A stretch of DNA of 64,000 bases from Nannochloropsis oceanica. Its lineage: Eukaryota > Sar > Eustigmatophyceae > Eustigmatales > Monodopsidaceae. The number at the start of each line of letters is the position of its first letter. Positions within the stretch are counted from its first letter, which is position 1. Below the pieces are notes generated by a model. That model worked only from the letters and a program-made list of their open reading frames with translations. It made no database searches and had not been told where the DNA came from. This document shows positions 9,741 to 22,871 of this stretch, piece after piece. The stretch is taken from the NCBI GenBank assembly GCA_004519485.1, contig CP038117.1, positions 1-64,000 on the forward strand, given 5' to 3'. A program made the translations under genes and the position numbers.

Positions 9741-11509
9741 AAGAAGCCATCGAACGCATTCGAGGAGACAAGGGGGTTGTACCTATGCCGAGACAAGGCA
9801 GGGTTCTTACCGTTCGAGCATTCCGAATCAAAATGTATCCGATTCAGGCACATACATACGTGGCCTTCCTTCCTCTCGCTTTGCTTTCGCTTACCTCGAG
9901 AAAGGCACATGCCGTAGATCGTCCACGGAACGTGCAAAATCATCCATCGTGTTAGCTATCTTGGGTTTGGCCGCGATCTTGTGGTCTTTTTACGAGGGCA
10001 AGGCGCTTTGTTCTTTTTGCCTGTTGAAGGTGGCGGGGAAAGGGACGAGGACATGAGGAACAAGGGAGTTTTAGCGAGGGTACGGTGATGACAGACAGAC
10101 TTGGCCACGCTGTACGTATATGTATAAGAGTCTTGTAGAATGTATGACTCGCTCAACGTCTGCCGAGTCCTTGTGGGGAAGAAGGGAAAGGCGGTGCGGG
10201 CTTGCGCGTCCTGCCGGCACTCTGCGCAGCCAGACACTACTTACACAGTACTGGGCATCAAGCGAGTGCTTAGAATTGTCAGGCATGTTCCTGAGCGCAA
10301 GGAAGGAGTGTTAATGGCAAGATATTTGGGAGAGTATATACGTCCAAAAAAGATCTTTTCGACGATGTGTCGCCCTCCTCTGTGACATAAAGCGCAGAGA
10401 CAGGAGGAATACGCCCCCCACCATAGTGCTACTATCAAGCTATGCATGTGCGACGAGTGATATGCACTTTCAATTAAACCGAGCAAGAATGTAAGCAGAA
10501 AGCAAAGATAAATCAGCAAGATTTCTCTGCAGGGTTTGGGTTCCGGCAAGCATTCGGTTGACAGTTGGGATCAGGCCTGTCGCCGCCCACTTTTTCTCGG
10601 TCCACATCTCTCACTTCATTCACATTTTCATGATTTACACCACCATTACGCACTCTCTACATGCATCATCACAACCACAGTTTCGCTTTACTGTACACCT
10701 TCACACTTTTATAGCACAGGCCTGGCCGCAGACCTCACTGGGCGTCCTCGGTCCCCTCTCCTTCCTCCACAATTATATACCGCAGCTTTCATCTTCCATT
10801 TTCAAGCATTCAAATGGCGTCGCCTTCTTCAAGCGATGCACTAACTGAAGCTTCAAACTTCTCTTCTCCTCTTTAAACTTCCTCTGGCTTCCACGGACCT
10901 AGGCAACAGCGGTCCACACACCACGCAGAGGCCAACAGCGTGCGCAGGCCTTTGAAGTGGCGCGAGTCGAGAACGGAAACACGAAGACCCAGTATCCTTT
11001 GCTGCTCCCATTTTCCTGTTTCCTGATCAGCTCCTATTCGATCGAGTACTCTGCCGGGTGTCAAAAAAGGCCGTCTCTCGCTGCTGCTGGGCTTGGATCC
11101 GGTTGCAGTAAGTGCTGTAGGTCTTTGTAGGTGTGTACGGGAAAGAGCAGAGTGAGGGACCGTGCTATTCCTGCTTGTGACTTGCACACAGTTATCACAA
11201 AAAACTACCCACTGGAGGCAATTATCTTCCTCTCTAGTCAAGGCGTGGAAAGTCTGTAATTCACGATAAATTAATCAGTGCTTCGATCAAAGGAATAAAG
11301 CATTTGGGCGCAAACATTTAGAGGGAGGAAAGCAGCAGAGGGTGAGGAAAAGAGGAAGAGACAGCAATCCCTCCTCTTTTCGTGCCTTCAATTCGTGGCT
11401 TGGAACGCAGTGGGACGGTAGCCAAAGAGCAAAGAGGATACGGAGAGCAGATGGACCTGCACATGCACATGTCCGAAGCAGCTCGACTCTTGCTTCCAGC
11501 CTTTCAGAG
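9741..11509. other. Intergenic stretch with weak ORFs
   Basis: Only unconvincing frames were seen. A 122-codon minus frame at 10873-11241 contains RILGLRVSVLDSRHFKG, which faintly recalls the first strands of an Sm-like fold, but it then diverges; I do not call it. An 81-codon plus frame at 10140-10385 has no family features. No tRNA or repeat was noticed. Confidence 0.4.
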
Positions 11510-11872
11510 CTACCTTGCTTCACCTATCTTCACCATCCCAAGATGCTTTTCTGGCGTGATCTGTGGTCATGGGAGGCAAAGGAAAGGTTGAGAAGGAATG
11601 GTCATCGTGCAAACAGACTGACGAGCAGGGCATGGTGGTGCCCCTGCCTCTCATTTTACAAATTCTATTCAAAGGTTTTCTTTCCCGCCGCGACTCACCT
11701 CATTCCCTCCCAATAATACACGTACCTTGGTCGTGCCACTGAGGGTTTGCTTAATACAAGCCAGACGTAGAGATAGGTAAAGCCCACCAAAGCCAATGCC
11801 GCATATTGCTGTTGCTGCCCTACTCCTCCGCTCCAAGATATGCTTGTCCCCTGCTTGACCACTGCTGGTCAT
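11510..11872 (-). CDS. Possible 65-residue single-helix membrane protein
   Basis: Two exons on the minus strand: 11726-11872 from ATG to a GTACGT donor, and 11510-11560 after a CACAG acceptor, ending in TAG. The phase-0 junction gives a protein with a basic N-terminus (HILERRSRAA), a hydrophobic stretch (AICGIGFGGLYLSLRLACI), and a short polar tail ending ITPEKHLGMVKIGEAR. Size and layout resemble small inner-mitochondrial-membrane subunits, such as supernumerary respiratory-complex proteins, but I recognise no family. The 165-bp intron fits this genome. It is supported only by splice consensus, phase and composition. An alternative is that the 49-codon first exon is a chance ORF. Confidence 0.45.
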
Positions 11873-13134
11873 AGTAGCGTGCTCGTAGGGGTCGTACTAC
11901 TCGACTAGGTTGTCATGGTGCTGCTATTGGAAGTATTGTAACCGCCCTTGTGGCGCTTGAAAAATGACTCCAAGGCAATGCCATCCTCATTCCCCCAGCC
12001 TCTTGCTTGCTCCCGTCTTGCGGGCGCCTCAAAGTAAGCACCAACAAAAGGCACGGGAATGTCGAAACCACACACAATTCACCGCCTACACGATACATGA
12101 GAGCGACCAAAGGCCACACCGCGGCCCGGCATCAAAAAGTCCAACTCTTACACCAGCTTTTTTCACCCTGCATGTCATGCGGCTCGCTTGGAGGGAGAAC
12201 TGGTTGTTGCTCGTTGTTGTCAGCATCCGGGTCGTCGGCGGGTAATTTGATTAATTGAGGGTCAGTCGGGAGGTCGTCATGTGCAGGCCGTTGTCACAGC
12301 TTGAGCAACGGACATACACCTTCCACAAACCATCACCATAAATTTCATGCTATAGGAAAGGGGTCGTCGCGTTTAGAAACAACGACAGCACATCGCATCT
12401 TTTGGCATGTGGTGGATGCGTTGGACGGCGCGAAGTGTATGGGCCAAGTGGGCCATGCTTGAGGGAAAGACGGAGCTAGCAAAGTGTAGCTAGCTGCTCC
12501 AGTTCGGCCGTCTCCTTGGTTAGAAAGAGGTGCATATGATGAAACTTTGTAAGACCATATTTATAACAGCATACCCTGAGCCAATGAGACGTGTAGGTAC
12601 CTCGCATGTTGTTTTAACTATGAAAGAAAAGGAATTTTGTCTGATAACCCATATAAGGCACACAGCCTGTGAGTACTGTGGTAAATGAATGACATGGCTT
12701 TTATATCCATCATCTCGTGAAAATACACCTAAAAACCGTACTCACATCGGTTTCCGGCTCAACCATGCACTCTACTCTACCTCTACTCTAGAGTTTTGGG
12801 TAGGTTTCTGCTATGGCCATTTCACCAAAGAAGGGTGAGAGCCTCGCTGTACATTTAGAAATACGTTTAAATTGAGATTCATCAGGTTTATACAAGCCCA
12901 AAGATTATCGTTCGGGTCCGTGAAATTATACTCATGTATGAAACAACGCTGAAGCTCAAACCTTGCCCTTTTTCGAGACACAACAAGCCCCACTTCACTT
13001 ATTTATCTGCTTTACCAATTGAGGATTTCTAAGATCAATTTCTGTTATAATCATGCCCTAGCTATGGCATGCATTCCGCTTACACATCTTCACGCATTCC
13101 GAAGACTACACATTTACATGTCTACTCACTTCAA
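11873..13134. other. Intergenic, no gene seen
   Basis: Mixed-composition sequence downstream of the DENN gene, probably including its 3' untranslated region. Short ORFs show no domain features. A 19-codon minus frame starting at about 12534 (MHLFLTKETAELEQL) looks helical but has no supporting splice context. Confidence 0.4.
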
Positions 13135-16100
13135 TCAAAATAAGTGCATGAATATGCTACGGCTCGCCAAGACGGCCTCCGTAGGCGCGGCGTCCAAGGG
13201 CAGCCGCAAGGCAAGCGGTCCCTCTGCTTCTGTCTTCTCTTGATGGTTGCTAATCTCCTGGCAAGCCTTTGTGTATAATTGCTCAAATTTTCCGTACAAT
13301 GCCTCGTCTCCTCTGCTGCTGCATCTCTCATGGTGGCTGCCGATTCGACAGGCGCCCGGAGCGCTTTTCTCTCCCTTTACCCCTCCCAATGGCGTTTTAA
13401 TGGCTAGATAAAACAAAATTCGATACATGCCCTGCTGGAAAAGTGGATCGCTTTCGTCGCGCCGTAAAGTCAAGAAGAAGCGGACCGCTGGCCCCAGTCC
13501 TTCATCACTGTCTTCATCGATACCAGCCTGGACCAAAGCATGCAAGCAGCCCAGTGGTGTCTCCCGTGCCTTGGTGAGTCGATTCATGGTATCGTCATGC
13601 ACTGCTGCACGGACCAGACCCGCCACGTCGTAGACGACACTTCCATCGTCATTTTTTCCCCTTTCATCGCCCCTAAGCTCCTGTAAAGCTTGGGTTGTTA
13701 GCAGTTCAAGCAATTCTGCGTTGCGCGTCGCCGCCGCAGTGCCTGCAAGCGAGGAAGACCCTGCCAAGGCCAAGCTCGAGGTGGACAAGGCCAGATCGTC
13801 GAGGCTACTGTTCGAAATGTGTGAGGGTGGCCCAACGAGTGGCATGGCTATGGGCGACGCTGTTGGATTGACTGCGGCCAGAGCACTTTTCTCCAAAATA
13901 TCGCGGAATCGATGCGCCATTTTACGCTTGTTGAAAGCTTGCAGGGTAAGGAAGGCAGACTGGGCAGCTTTCTCAACAAGAGCAGTGTCCCACCCACTGA
14001 TAAGAAGTAAGTGGGGGGAATGTTTCGCTGTCTCTCCGGGTTCATTGCTTTCCTCTTGATTGGATTTTGCAGGCAGCGGCAAGGGCAGACCAAAGCGAGC
14101 TGAGTACCACCACAAATTCCAAAACAAGTCCGGGCACAGTGTCAGCATGGTCTCGCGATAAAGGGCGTGCTCGCCGTGTTCCTTTATCAAATGTTCGAGT
14201 CCCAAACGCATGGCCGCTGGACTCATGTAACTGCATTCAGTCGTCATATGATAGAGCGGTCGTTTGCGTATAGAACTGGCAGGCAGATGCTGCTGACTAT
14301 CATTGCCCTCCATTTCCATGCGTTGACCGGCAGAAGATGAAGTTTTGCGCGTAAACACATCCTCTATGTATTGTAACAAGCTGCCGTTAGATGTGCCGTT
14401 TCTTATACTAGACGCCGATGAAGCTGGCAAGCCCGGAAAAAGGCAAGCCACGTCCGGTGAAAGGCGTCCGGTCACGTTTTTGGTGGTGATTTTCCCTATA
14501 CTGGTGGTGTTCTTGTTTCGAGAGCTACCGTTGCTATTGCTACCGCTGTGGTAGCCATCAATTGCTGCGAGAGATTTTACTTGATAATTTTCCATCAAGG
14601 CCGTCAGTGAGGCCTGCGCAGGTTTGGAGCTGGGTGACAAGGTATGCTTTGCGAGCGACGTGGCCACGAGCTGAGTCAATTGATGACAGAAACTACCCTG
14701 AGGGGACATAGTGCTCGATATGGATGGGGGTCTTTCACTTTCCCGCAGCTCGCCCTCGCCAGCACCCGTAGCACTTGATACGTGACTTAATTTCTTGGAG
14801 CTACCCTGCCTCTTTATATCATTTAGCTCACCTGCCTCCAGTACAGAGTCGAAGCCCTCATTATTTTGCACGGACGCATCGGTCCCAGGAAAGTTGCGAC
14901 GTAAGAATTCGGCATCAAATGACCAGCAACGGACTTGCAGTTGGGGACTAATAACCATCTTGCAGCCGATGCACGACACCGTGGCCAAGCCCTCCAGCCC
15001 CTCGGCAACATGCCAACCTCCAGTCAAGTCTTCGTCCAGCATAATGTGCCCGCACTCGCAAGGAATGCTATTTGAGATGGACACGACGCCGAACGTGTTA
15101 GCATCTAAATCTTCGGCCCGCATCCGATGGTCCAAGGAGAAAGACCACGAAGTGGCGATCGGACTGTGGTAAGATGAGCTGCTAGGTGTCTCAGATCTGG
15201 CCGCTGAGGACTCGCAATACCCTGACACTTGTTGGCAGTGGTGATGTTGATCGCTGCTAGACAAGGGTAAAGACTTGCGCCGCTGGTGTATTGATGGAGG
15301 CCGAGATAGCCGATGATATTGTGCAGTTGACTCACCAGGATCTGCTGATGGGAGCAACCTTTGGCGCCACCGAGTTCCCAGGTTCCATTGCTGCATCCGT
15401 GTGTGATCCAAAAAGTTAAGATAGAGCGATGGCGCTCGGTTCCGTACCAGTTCCAGGGCTGAGGGTAAGGCTGCTTCTTCGTGGACCTGAAAATTGGTAT
15501 TTTTGCGCGCATAATCTTCGGCAATCGCTCTTGTATATTGCCCATATGTAATGGCATTTGGCTTTATACCAAGTGCAGTGAGCTCTCGCAGTAGATGCAC
15601 AGCATCCGACCGGTGGCAGTTCGCGTCACCCGAGCGCACGATGGCCACAAGCAAAGCCCGATAGATAGTCTCGTCCGGTGACACCTGACGGTCCGCCTGC
15701 ATTGCTGCTAGCACCCCGAATGCTCTCACAATCAAGTCTTCCTTCTCGTCCTCGAGCGCCGACTGAACAAGGAGCGGGAGGCACATAAACCAAGACCCGT
15801 AAAAATGCAATGCCAAACATTTCGGGAGCTGAAAGATACACCGTGTTTTAATGTCTCCGCTGTTGCCCAGCAAGTTCAAATCATGCTCATCCTGCGACAA
15901 CTCAAGGTGAGTCCGAGTCAATAGCAGACCGGCCATGTGACCGTCGTGCAAATGGTGAAACTTGTCGCTGACATTATTTTGCGTGTGGCTGCCGCTTTTT
16001 CCGCTGTCACAGTATTGTATTGTGCTGGTCGCTTGGAGCCTGCTGCCGTTGAATAGCTTGTCGTCCAGCCGTTTGGGCCAAGCAAGGTAGCCATGTTCGC

Positions 16101-19100
16101 AGTAGCTATAGAGCTCCCCAGATGGCAGGCCCTCCACTGATGGGCGACAGTCAATTACAGGGTGGCCATCAAACACTGCCACATCTCCATGATTGGAGGA
16201 GGTAGAACGTTGTGGCGATGATGTTCGAGGTAACGAAGTCGATAAACAGGAGGACGAGGAAGGAGAGCAGCAGGAGCTTGAAGAAGGGGTGGAGATTGAC
16301 ATGTTGCGCAAGGGTCCGAGCGAAGAAAGCGGTGGTGTGATGTCGTTAAAAGCGTGAACGGTGGCTTTAGGCCGGCTTGTTGTGCTGCTGGTCGGTAGTG
16401 CTGGAGGCAATCTGCCTGATGTGAGAGAAGAAAAGGAAGAGGGGGAACCAGAAGACAACAAAGATGATGCCCGCGGCGATGATGCGACCACCGAGGAAGA
16501 CGAACGGCACGCCATCATTTTCAAAGAAGGACTGTTGACACGGTAAGAGGATGACGAAGCCGTAATTTCTAAATTTTCCACACGGTCAATTAGCAGTAGC
16601 AAATGCTTGTTGTTGAGAGGGACCGGTGTTACAGCTGCTTCGTTTCTTGAAGCATATCCCGATATTATCGTTTCTGTGGATAAGGAGTCCTTCGGCTGGA
16701 GTGCGACACTCCAAGCGTCGGGAACAGTCGAGTACGACGTCATGCAATGATCGAAAAATAGGAGATGAGGGTCCGACGCCTCAGTTCGGCGCTGGATAAA
16801 GGACGAAAACAACTGCGTGCCCATCATTTTGCCGACAAAAGAACGGTTGCCCTTGTCCACACACTGATCCAAGAACGCTTGTTTGTTGAAGATCTCGCGG
16901 TGGCCATGGTGCAAGCCTGGGACCACCAGATTATCACGGTATCCTTTCATCAGTGAAAGCATGAAACACAAAGCAGCATCACGGATTGCTCGGTCGTCTA
17001 ATGGAGGGTGCTTCTGATGGTGGGCCGTGTGTGTAGCGATGCTGAGGCCTGGAAAGTCCAAATCATGATCCGGGTTTGAAGAAAATCCACATCCAGGCAA
17101 AATATTGGCCTTGGCGAGCGTTATTGTCAAGCGCGTCTGTAACGTCTGCCGGAGCTTAGATGGTAACCCTTTGAAAGTGACCGGCAAGAGCGGCGATGCC
17201 GAGGTTACCAGGTTTCGGCCCAAGTCCACGAGCACAACATCGTCGCAATCACATAGCAAGTGCTGGACCCTACCTAACATGGTGGTACTGCTGCTACTGG
17301 TACCGCCGTTACTCGCCGCACCGCCACTAGCACTCTTGCTAGATCCTTCCTCGTCTGCATCATCCCGTAAACCCAGGAAAAAGCCACCTGGGAATTCGAC
17401 GCATCCAAGCATACTTTCCGTCATCCGTGGAACGTAGCAAGACTCCCACTTGAATGGAAAAAGGAGAGCACGCAAAGCCTCCATGGCTTCAGTCAAGACT
17501 GATTCATATTTTGCAACCACCAAAATTTTACGCTCCTGAAGCAAGAGCGCCATCACCGTCAGCACGTTCCCAACATCCAGGCATCGAAATAAGGTCGCAA
17601 AACTTAGGTCTAGGAAAGGTAAACCTTGCAGCCGAGGCCGTGCCAAGATAATGGGCTCCATCATGTCATGAATATGCAGTGATAATGGCGGCCCTCCCGC
17701 CTCCGGCACGGGCACTTGTGTGACAAAATGCTCGATACAACGCTCCAAAGGCACAGGACTCTGTGTCATGCCCAGCATGTACACTTGAGATAGCCACTTT
17801 TTCATAAAATTGAAGACTGGCCAATGTGAGACGCATATTAGGACCTTGGGAGAGACAAGGAAGTGTTTCTGCCGACGCTGGGAGTGAGAGTGAGACTGCA
17901 GATGTGGCCCAGTGCCACCACCACCCTGCCGTTGATGCTTCTTGCGCTCATCGACCAAACAACGCTCCATAACATCCTCCAAGTGATCCTTGTATCGCCC
18001 GCGCCGGATCAGCTCCTTTTTTATCGCCAGCTCCACTTGCAAGGTCATGGCGGGACTCAGCGGCTCGGACAAAGTGAGCGATGCCACGTAGTAGTTCCGT
18101 CCATGCTCGTCAGTCAGCACGTAGGAGCAGTAAGACGGCTCAGGGGGCTTGTCCGCCCGTACCCGTTGGATACGGATACCCTTGGGATAAGAGAACATGG
18201 GGAGCACGTCCAGAGGCAGGGCAAAGTCATGGTGGTCGTCGCGAGGAAAGCGGTCGAGGACCTCGCCCTTAAAAGTGACTTCGCAGAGGCCCATTGGGCA
18301 AGGAGTTGTCCGATAAGCTAGAAGCAGCCCTTTGCCTGACTTGAATGAAACGCTCTCCTCAAGCAAGTGGTACCCGCTCCCGCCGACCCGGTGGCCGGAA
18401 AGAGATATTTCGGACGACGAAGAAAAAGAGGAGGAGGAGGACAAGGACCGAGCGTCATTGCTACCTAGCAATGATGGTGGCTCGACCTCCACAATTTTGG
18501 AGGAGGAAGACCCTCCTTGCGTTTCCGTGATGGGGAGCGACTCGCCCTTGGTAGGACAAACGAGATACAGGCCAGTCACAGCCCGGTCCTCGAAATAGCG
18601 ATGCGCGGCATCGTATCGCTGCCGACGAACAGCGAGCCTCACCTCCTTGAGCGGCTTTCCTCCCACGGAAGTGGTCACAAGCTCAAATCCCGGGGGCAAA
18701 GCCTGGCCCTTGCTCAGCACCATCAGCTCGGCTATCGCAGGACCTCGATCCTGCGGCCCTCGGCGAGTGTAGCAGATAAAGGCCCCGTGACTGCCGCGGT
18801 CAAAGTAGCCCTTGTTATCTAGATCTCCCTTGTTGCCGCCGATGGTCTGGGCGAGGATGGTGTACCCCGGCGGCAGCACTTCGTCCTAAGGAAGCGGGTA
18901 AAAGAAAAATATGGGTTAAAGGGACGGTAAGTATTTTGGGGCAGAAAAAACGTAATTTTGGCAGAGAGGAGAGAGAGGGAAGGCAGGGGAGGAGAGCATA
19001 TCACTTTAGAATCAACATTGGTCTTTGTAAAATAAGAGGGCAGACATAGAAGTGGATATAAATAGACAGTTCAGGCGAAAATTAGCACGTACAGGTAAGT

Positions 19101-19583
19101 GGATGGTCACGTCCATAATGTCATGCCGTGCAACCGTGTGCGGAGGCGTAGCTTGAGCCGAGAGGATGGCAGTGCTACCTGCCTGGCTAACTCTTGGAGA
19201 TTCAGCGAACGTTGACAATGGTAATGAGGGCTGCACCCCCTCGATCGTTCCAGGAGTTGTGGACGGGGTTGTAGAGACCAGCTCCCACCAAGGCTCGCCA
19301 TTGTAGGTGTCCAGGGCTTCGATTTCTTATGATTTGAAATGAAGTAGAAGATGATTGACGAGAAATGAAAGGAAATATGAGATGATTAATCCTACTACAT
19401 GAGGGAAAATGGAGACTTCAGGTTGACAGAACAGGCCCGCAACCGGGAAAGAAAGGACCACCTTATTCTCTCTAACATACCGATTTGGGGGTCGTGGTGA
19501 CTCAGACCGCAAACCCCGAAGTAGTCTATGAGCCGACGGCTATACTGCTGGTCTAAGGCATGCGCGGGATGGTGGCTGGTCAT
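13135..19583 (-). CDS. DENN-domain Rab GEF with MABP and PPR-like parts (DENND4/Crag type)
   Basis: Three exons: 19481-19583 (ATG), 19093-19325 and 13135-18885. Phases match and the protein is about 2028 residues. The first exon has RRLIDYFGVCGL, the usual DENN-protein opening. The MABP domain begins at the second junction (IHLPDEVLPPGYTILAQ, with GGNKGDLDNKGYFD) and runs to about residue 230. uDENN lies at about 310-420 and cDENN at about 460-635 (KVLICVSHWPVFNFMKKWL, GNVLTVMALLLQERKILVVA). dDENN follows, with DDVVLVDLGRNLV and FFDHCMTSYSTV. Around residues 1177-1237 a PPR-like motif (DETIYRALLVAIVRSG, then LGIKPNAITYGQYTRAIAE) matches the DENND4 plan. Long Ser-rich linkers separate these parts. 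DENN proteins exchange GDP for GTP on Rab GTPases, so a role in membrane traffic is expected. The 5.7-kb last exon is unusually long for an algal gene. The C-terminal 800 residues are not recognisable. Confidence 0.9.
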
Positions 19584-20370
19584 AGTTTTAATACACCCAC
19601 GAAAATGGTCGCTTCAGCGGTTGCCAGATTGTTTACGTATGTATTCGGCAGCAGATTGATACGTGGAGTGGCAAGCCCACTTGGATTAGAGTCACTTGTT
19701 TGAACGCTTGGGTGCAGGCACGTCTCGTTTTCGTTTGTGGTTAATGGCAAATGGGCCTTGAGGAGTCGTGTCCGGTCATGTGCTGCTTTGCTTGGTGAGG
19801 GGCAAAAGAGGCCGAGTTTCCCAAAGGCAGGGCGATTTCTTTATGCGCCTGTTCATGTATATGCTAGGTAATTATGTGAAGATGTCGGCGTGTAAGGCAA
19901 GGAAAAGACGTAGCACCAAGGCCCATGATCATCTTGGGCGAGTTTCCGCCTCGCCTTACCTCTGCCTGAAACCTAAATTCAACTACAATTCACTTGCACA
20001 ACACACAAGCTACACACAGCACAATCTCTCTTCCAATGCAATTCAGCGAAAAGCCAACACAAATAAAGCGGCAGATTTCCTGCGAGCTTCGTTTTCAAGA
20101 AGTGTCTCGCCGGCGCTTCGGCATCATAACAGATCCTCCGCATGCGCTGGCCGCGTTTTTGCCTCTCGACTAATGAGTCCCATCCTTCCGCAGGCACAAA
20201 GCAAACCCACATCCAAAGCCATCCGACAGGTGTACCTTTATCTGCCTGCTGCGATTTCCTTGCTCGAAAATTGTTACCACTCCGGCGCCGCCCACACCAG
20301 GAGTTATTATCCTTAGCACGAAAGAGGTACGAGCACCCTCAAAAATAAGCCGGCCGCAACCCCAAGCACC
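19584..20370. other. Divergent promoter region between DENN and bestrophin genes
   Basis: The DENN gene reads left and the bestrophin-like gene reads right from this 787-bp spacer, so both promoters should lie here. A 182-codon plus frame (19768-20316) was considered. It has no ATG-proximal family signal and ends before the channel gene, so it is not called. Confidence 0.5.
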
Positions 20371-22449
20371 ATGACAACAACAGGAACATCAGCCATGGAT
20401 AGTGCAGACACGACGGCTCACGCAAGAGCCAGGAGAAGAAAATCACGCAGCACTCATGGCAGCAGCAGCATTTATCGGAGAATAGGAGGTTTCTTCCCCT
20501 CCTTTCCTACCACCCCTCCCCTTCTGCTCCTCCTCTTCCTCCTCCCCTTCTGCCTTTCCCTCCATTGTGCCATCCCTTCAGCCTTCCTTGGCCCCAGCCA
20601 CACCTGTTTCGTGGCTCGCCACCGCTCTCCATGTCCAACACCTCCCTTTCATAACTTTCACGTCGTCACTGCCGCCACCTCCCTCCCCACATGGCGCACC
20701 CACACCCGCGCTCGCGGCGACGCTACCTTCCTCCTCGATCCGCCCCAGCGATACCAATCTTCGGATTGGGTCGAAAATTTGCAGTCTTTGCTCGACTCTC
20801 GGATTGCCAAGCGAATATCAGGTCACCTGTGGTTCAATACAGCGTGGGCAGGGGCGGTAACGGCGCTGTTTGAATTCATGCCCCAGTGGCACATTGATGC
20901 TTATATTTCCCCTCTTCCGCATCAGCTGATGTCCTCGGCTCTGGGGCTGTTGTTGGTGTTTCGGACCAAGTACGTGGGGCTGGAGGGAGGGAAAGGGGGG
21001 GGAAAAGGGCGCACAGTACAGGGGAAGATAGACGGACCCCATAAATCATACTCACCACTCTCCCATCCACTCTCTTACCCTCTTTCCCTCCGTCCCCCAA
21101 TGCCTTTATCTCCAGCGCCGCCTACGACCGATTTTGGGAAGCTCGAAAAGTGTGGGGCAGCGTCACCAATAACTGCAGGAATTTGGCGCGAACAGGCCGC
21201 ATAGCCCTTGATCGGAAATACCACGCCCGATTCTCCATGTTGGTCATCGCCTTCTCCGTCACCCTGCGGGCACACCTGCAGAGGGTTGTGGTGTCCACAG
21301 AGTTGGAAGCATTGCTTCCTTCGTGGGAAGCGGACCAGGTGAGGATGAATTCCTGCCCGCCTGCACTGATTGCCATGAAGTTAACGCACCTGATCAACGA
21401 AGCCGTGGGGAAGAACGAGCAGCGGTCGGACTTCTACGCTCTTTATCTAGAGCAACTCGTGGGAGAGCTCATAAATTGCCTAGGTGAGCCCTCCTGCCTG
21501 CCCTTCTCTTCTTCCTTCTATTTCCCCATTCGTCCGTCGCTCCGTCCCTCCCTCCCTCCCTGCCTCCCTCCGGGTTGTTTCGCCTCGGTCCTTTCTTCCC
21601 AGTTGGTCGAAACTGAAAATATGAAGAGCACATCGGACGATTTTTGGACCCTTTCACCCTCTCTCAATCTCCCTCCTTCCCTCCCTCCCTCCCTCCCAGG
21701 CATGGCAGAGCGTATCCTCTTGACGCCTGTTCCGGCCTCCTACTCTAGACACACCTCTCGCTTCCTTTCACTCTACACCTTCACGCTCCCCTTCGTCCTC
21801 GTCCATGAGTTGGAGTATTTTACCGTTCCCGCCATTGGCGCGATCTGCTGGACGCTCTTTTCAATGTAATGGAGGGAGGGAGGGAGGGAGGGAGGGAGGG
21901 ACAGAGGAAGTGAAGGCGGGGCAGGGAATTTTCCCCCGTAACGCGAAAGATGAGCGGACACTTATCCTCCCTCCATCCCTCCGTCCCTCTCTGTCACCCT
22001 CTCTCCCTTTCCTCCTCCCTCCCAGCGAGGAAATTGGACACCTCATCGAAGAGCCTTTCTCCGCCACTAGCAAGCAACTTCCCCTCAGGCGCATGACCAC
22101 CACCATCGCCCGCGACGTCCGCTCTCTGCTCCAAACCAAGGACGGGATGGACTTTGACACCCTTCTTGACGAAGACTTGCTCTCAACGGAAGACAGAATC
22201 CTGGCCGAAAACGCCCCTCAATCGACCAAAGTGCAGTCCTTCGTTCCTTCCCTCGCGGCCCCTTCAATCTGGGGTCCTGGGAAAGGGGATGAAACGAAGG
22301 AAGACATGGAGGGGGACGAGCAGGGGGGGGAAGCGAAGAGGAGGGGATTGGTGGGAGGGAGGACATTTTTTGGAAAAAAAAGCAATGGGCCAGCCACGGC
22401 GGCCTCGGCGGCGGCGACACTGCAGTCGACTGAGAGGATGAATATATAA
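20371..22449 (+). CDS. Bestrophin-like anion channel, predicted plastid/thylakoid
   Basis: Four exons: 20371-20969, 21116-21483, 21700-21865 and 22026-22449, with phases continuous and 518 residues. Residues 45-75 hold a strongly hydrophobic signal segment (LLLLLFLLPFCLSL) and then IPSAFLGP, the Ser-Ala-Phe motif typical of stramenopile plastid import. The channel core follows the bestrophin/RFP-TM family: SDWVENLQSLLDSRIAKRI, LWFNTAWA, then across the first junction FRTNAAYDRFWEARKVWG. Next are SMLVIAFSVTLRAHLQ, a helix pair ending VHELEYFTVPAIGAICW, and EEIGHLIEEPF, the conserved IExPF-like end. In plants and algae this family conducts chloride or bicarbonate across the thylakoid. A role in ion balance or bicarbonate supply to Rubisco is an inference. 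The last 80 residues are acidic, then Lys/Gly-rich, with no known domain. The CCCT tracts at three acceptors are intronic. Confidence 0.88.
21869..21901. repeat. (GGGA)n tract at the start of bestrophin intron 3
   Basis: Eight GGGA units begin four bases after the GT donor at 21866. In this gene the donor side is purine-rich and the acceptor side is CCCT-rich (21985-22025), so the ends of the intron are complementary in sequence and could pair. Confidence 0.8.
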
Positions 22450-22578
22450 CGTGGTGGTGAATGAAAAATGATGGGAAGTGAGGGGAGGAAGATGCAAGAG
22501 GGATTGAGGAAGAGGGAGCGTAGCGACTTAGTGATTGACATGTGATAAAGAAACGAGGAACAAGGCGTGTATGTGCGT

Positions 22579-22735
<157 letters not shown>

Positions 22736-22871
22736 ACCTGCCGCCACACAACTAGCAAACAAGAAAAGGAAACGATTCATCGTCATAATCGACGGGAGAA
22801 ATCAACCTTAAAAAAGATCAAAGAAAGGACGCATATATGAATAAATAGAGAGCTTGTTTGGTTGTGTGGGA

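Noticed and set aside
10873-11241. 122-codon minus frame with a faint Sm-like segment
   Set aside because: Only one short strand-like stretch fits; the rest does not continue the fold and no splice junction rescues it.
19768-20316. 182-codon plus-strand frame upstream of the bestrophin gene
   Set aside because: No domain, no clear ATG-proximal signal, and it lies in the divergent promoter region.
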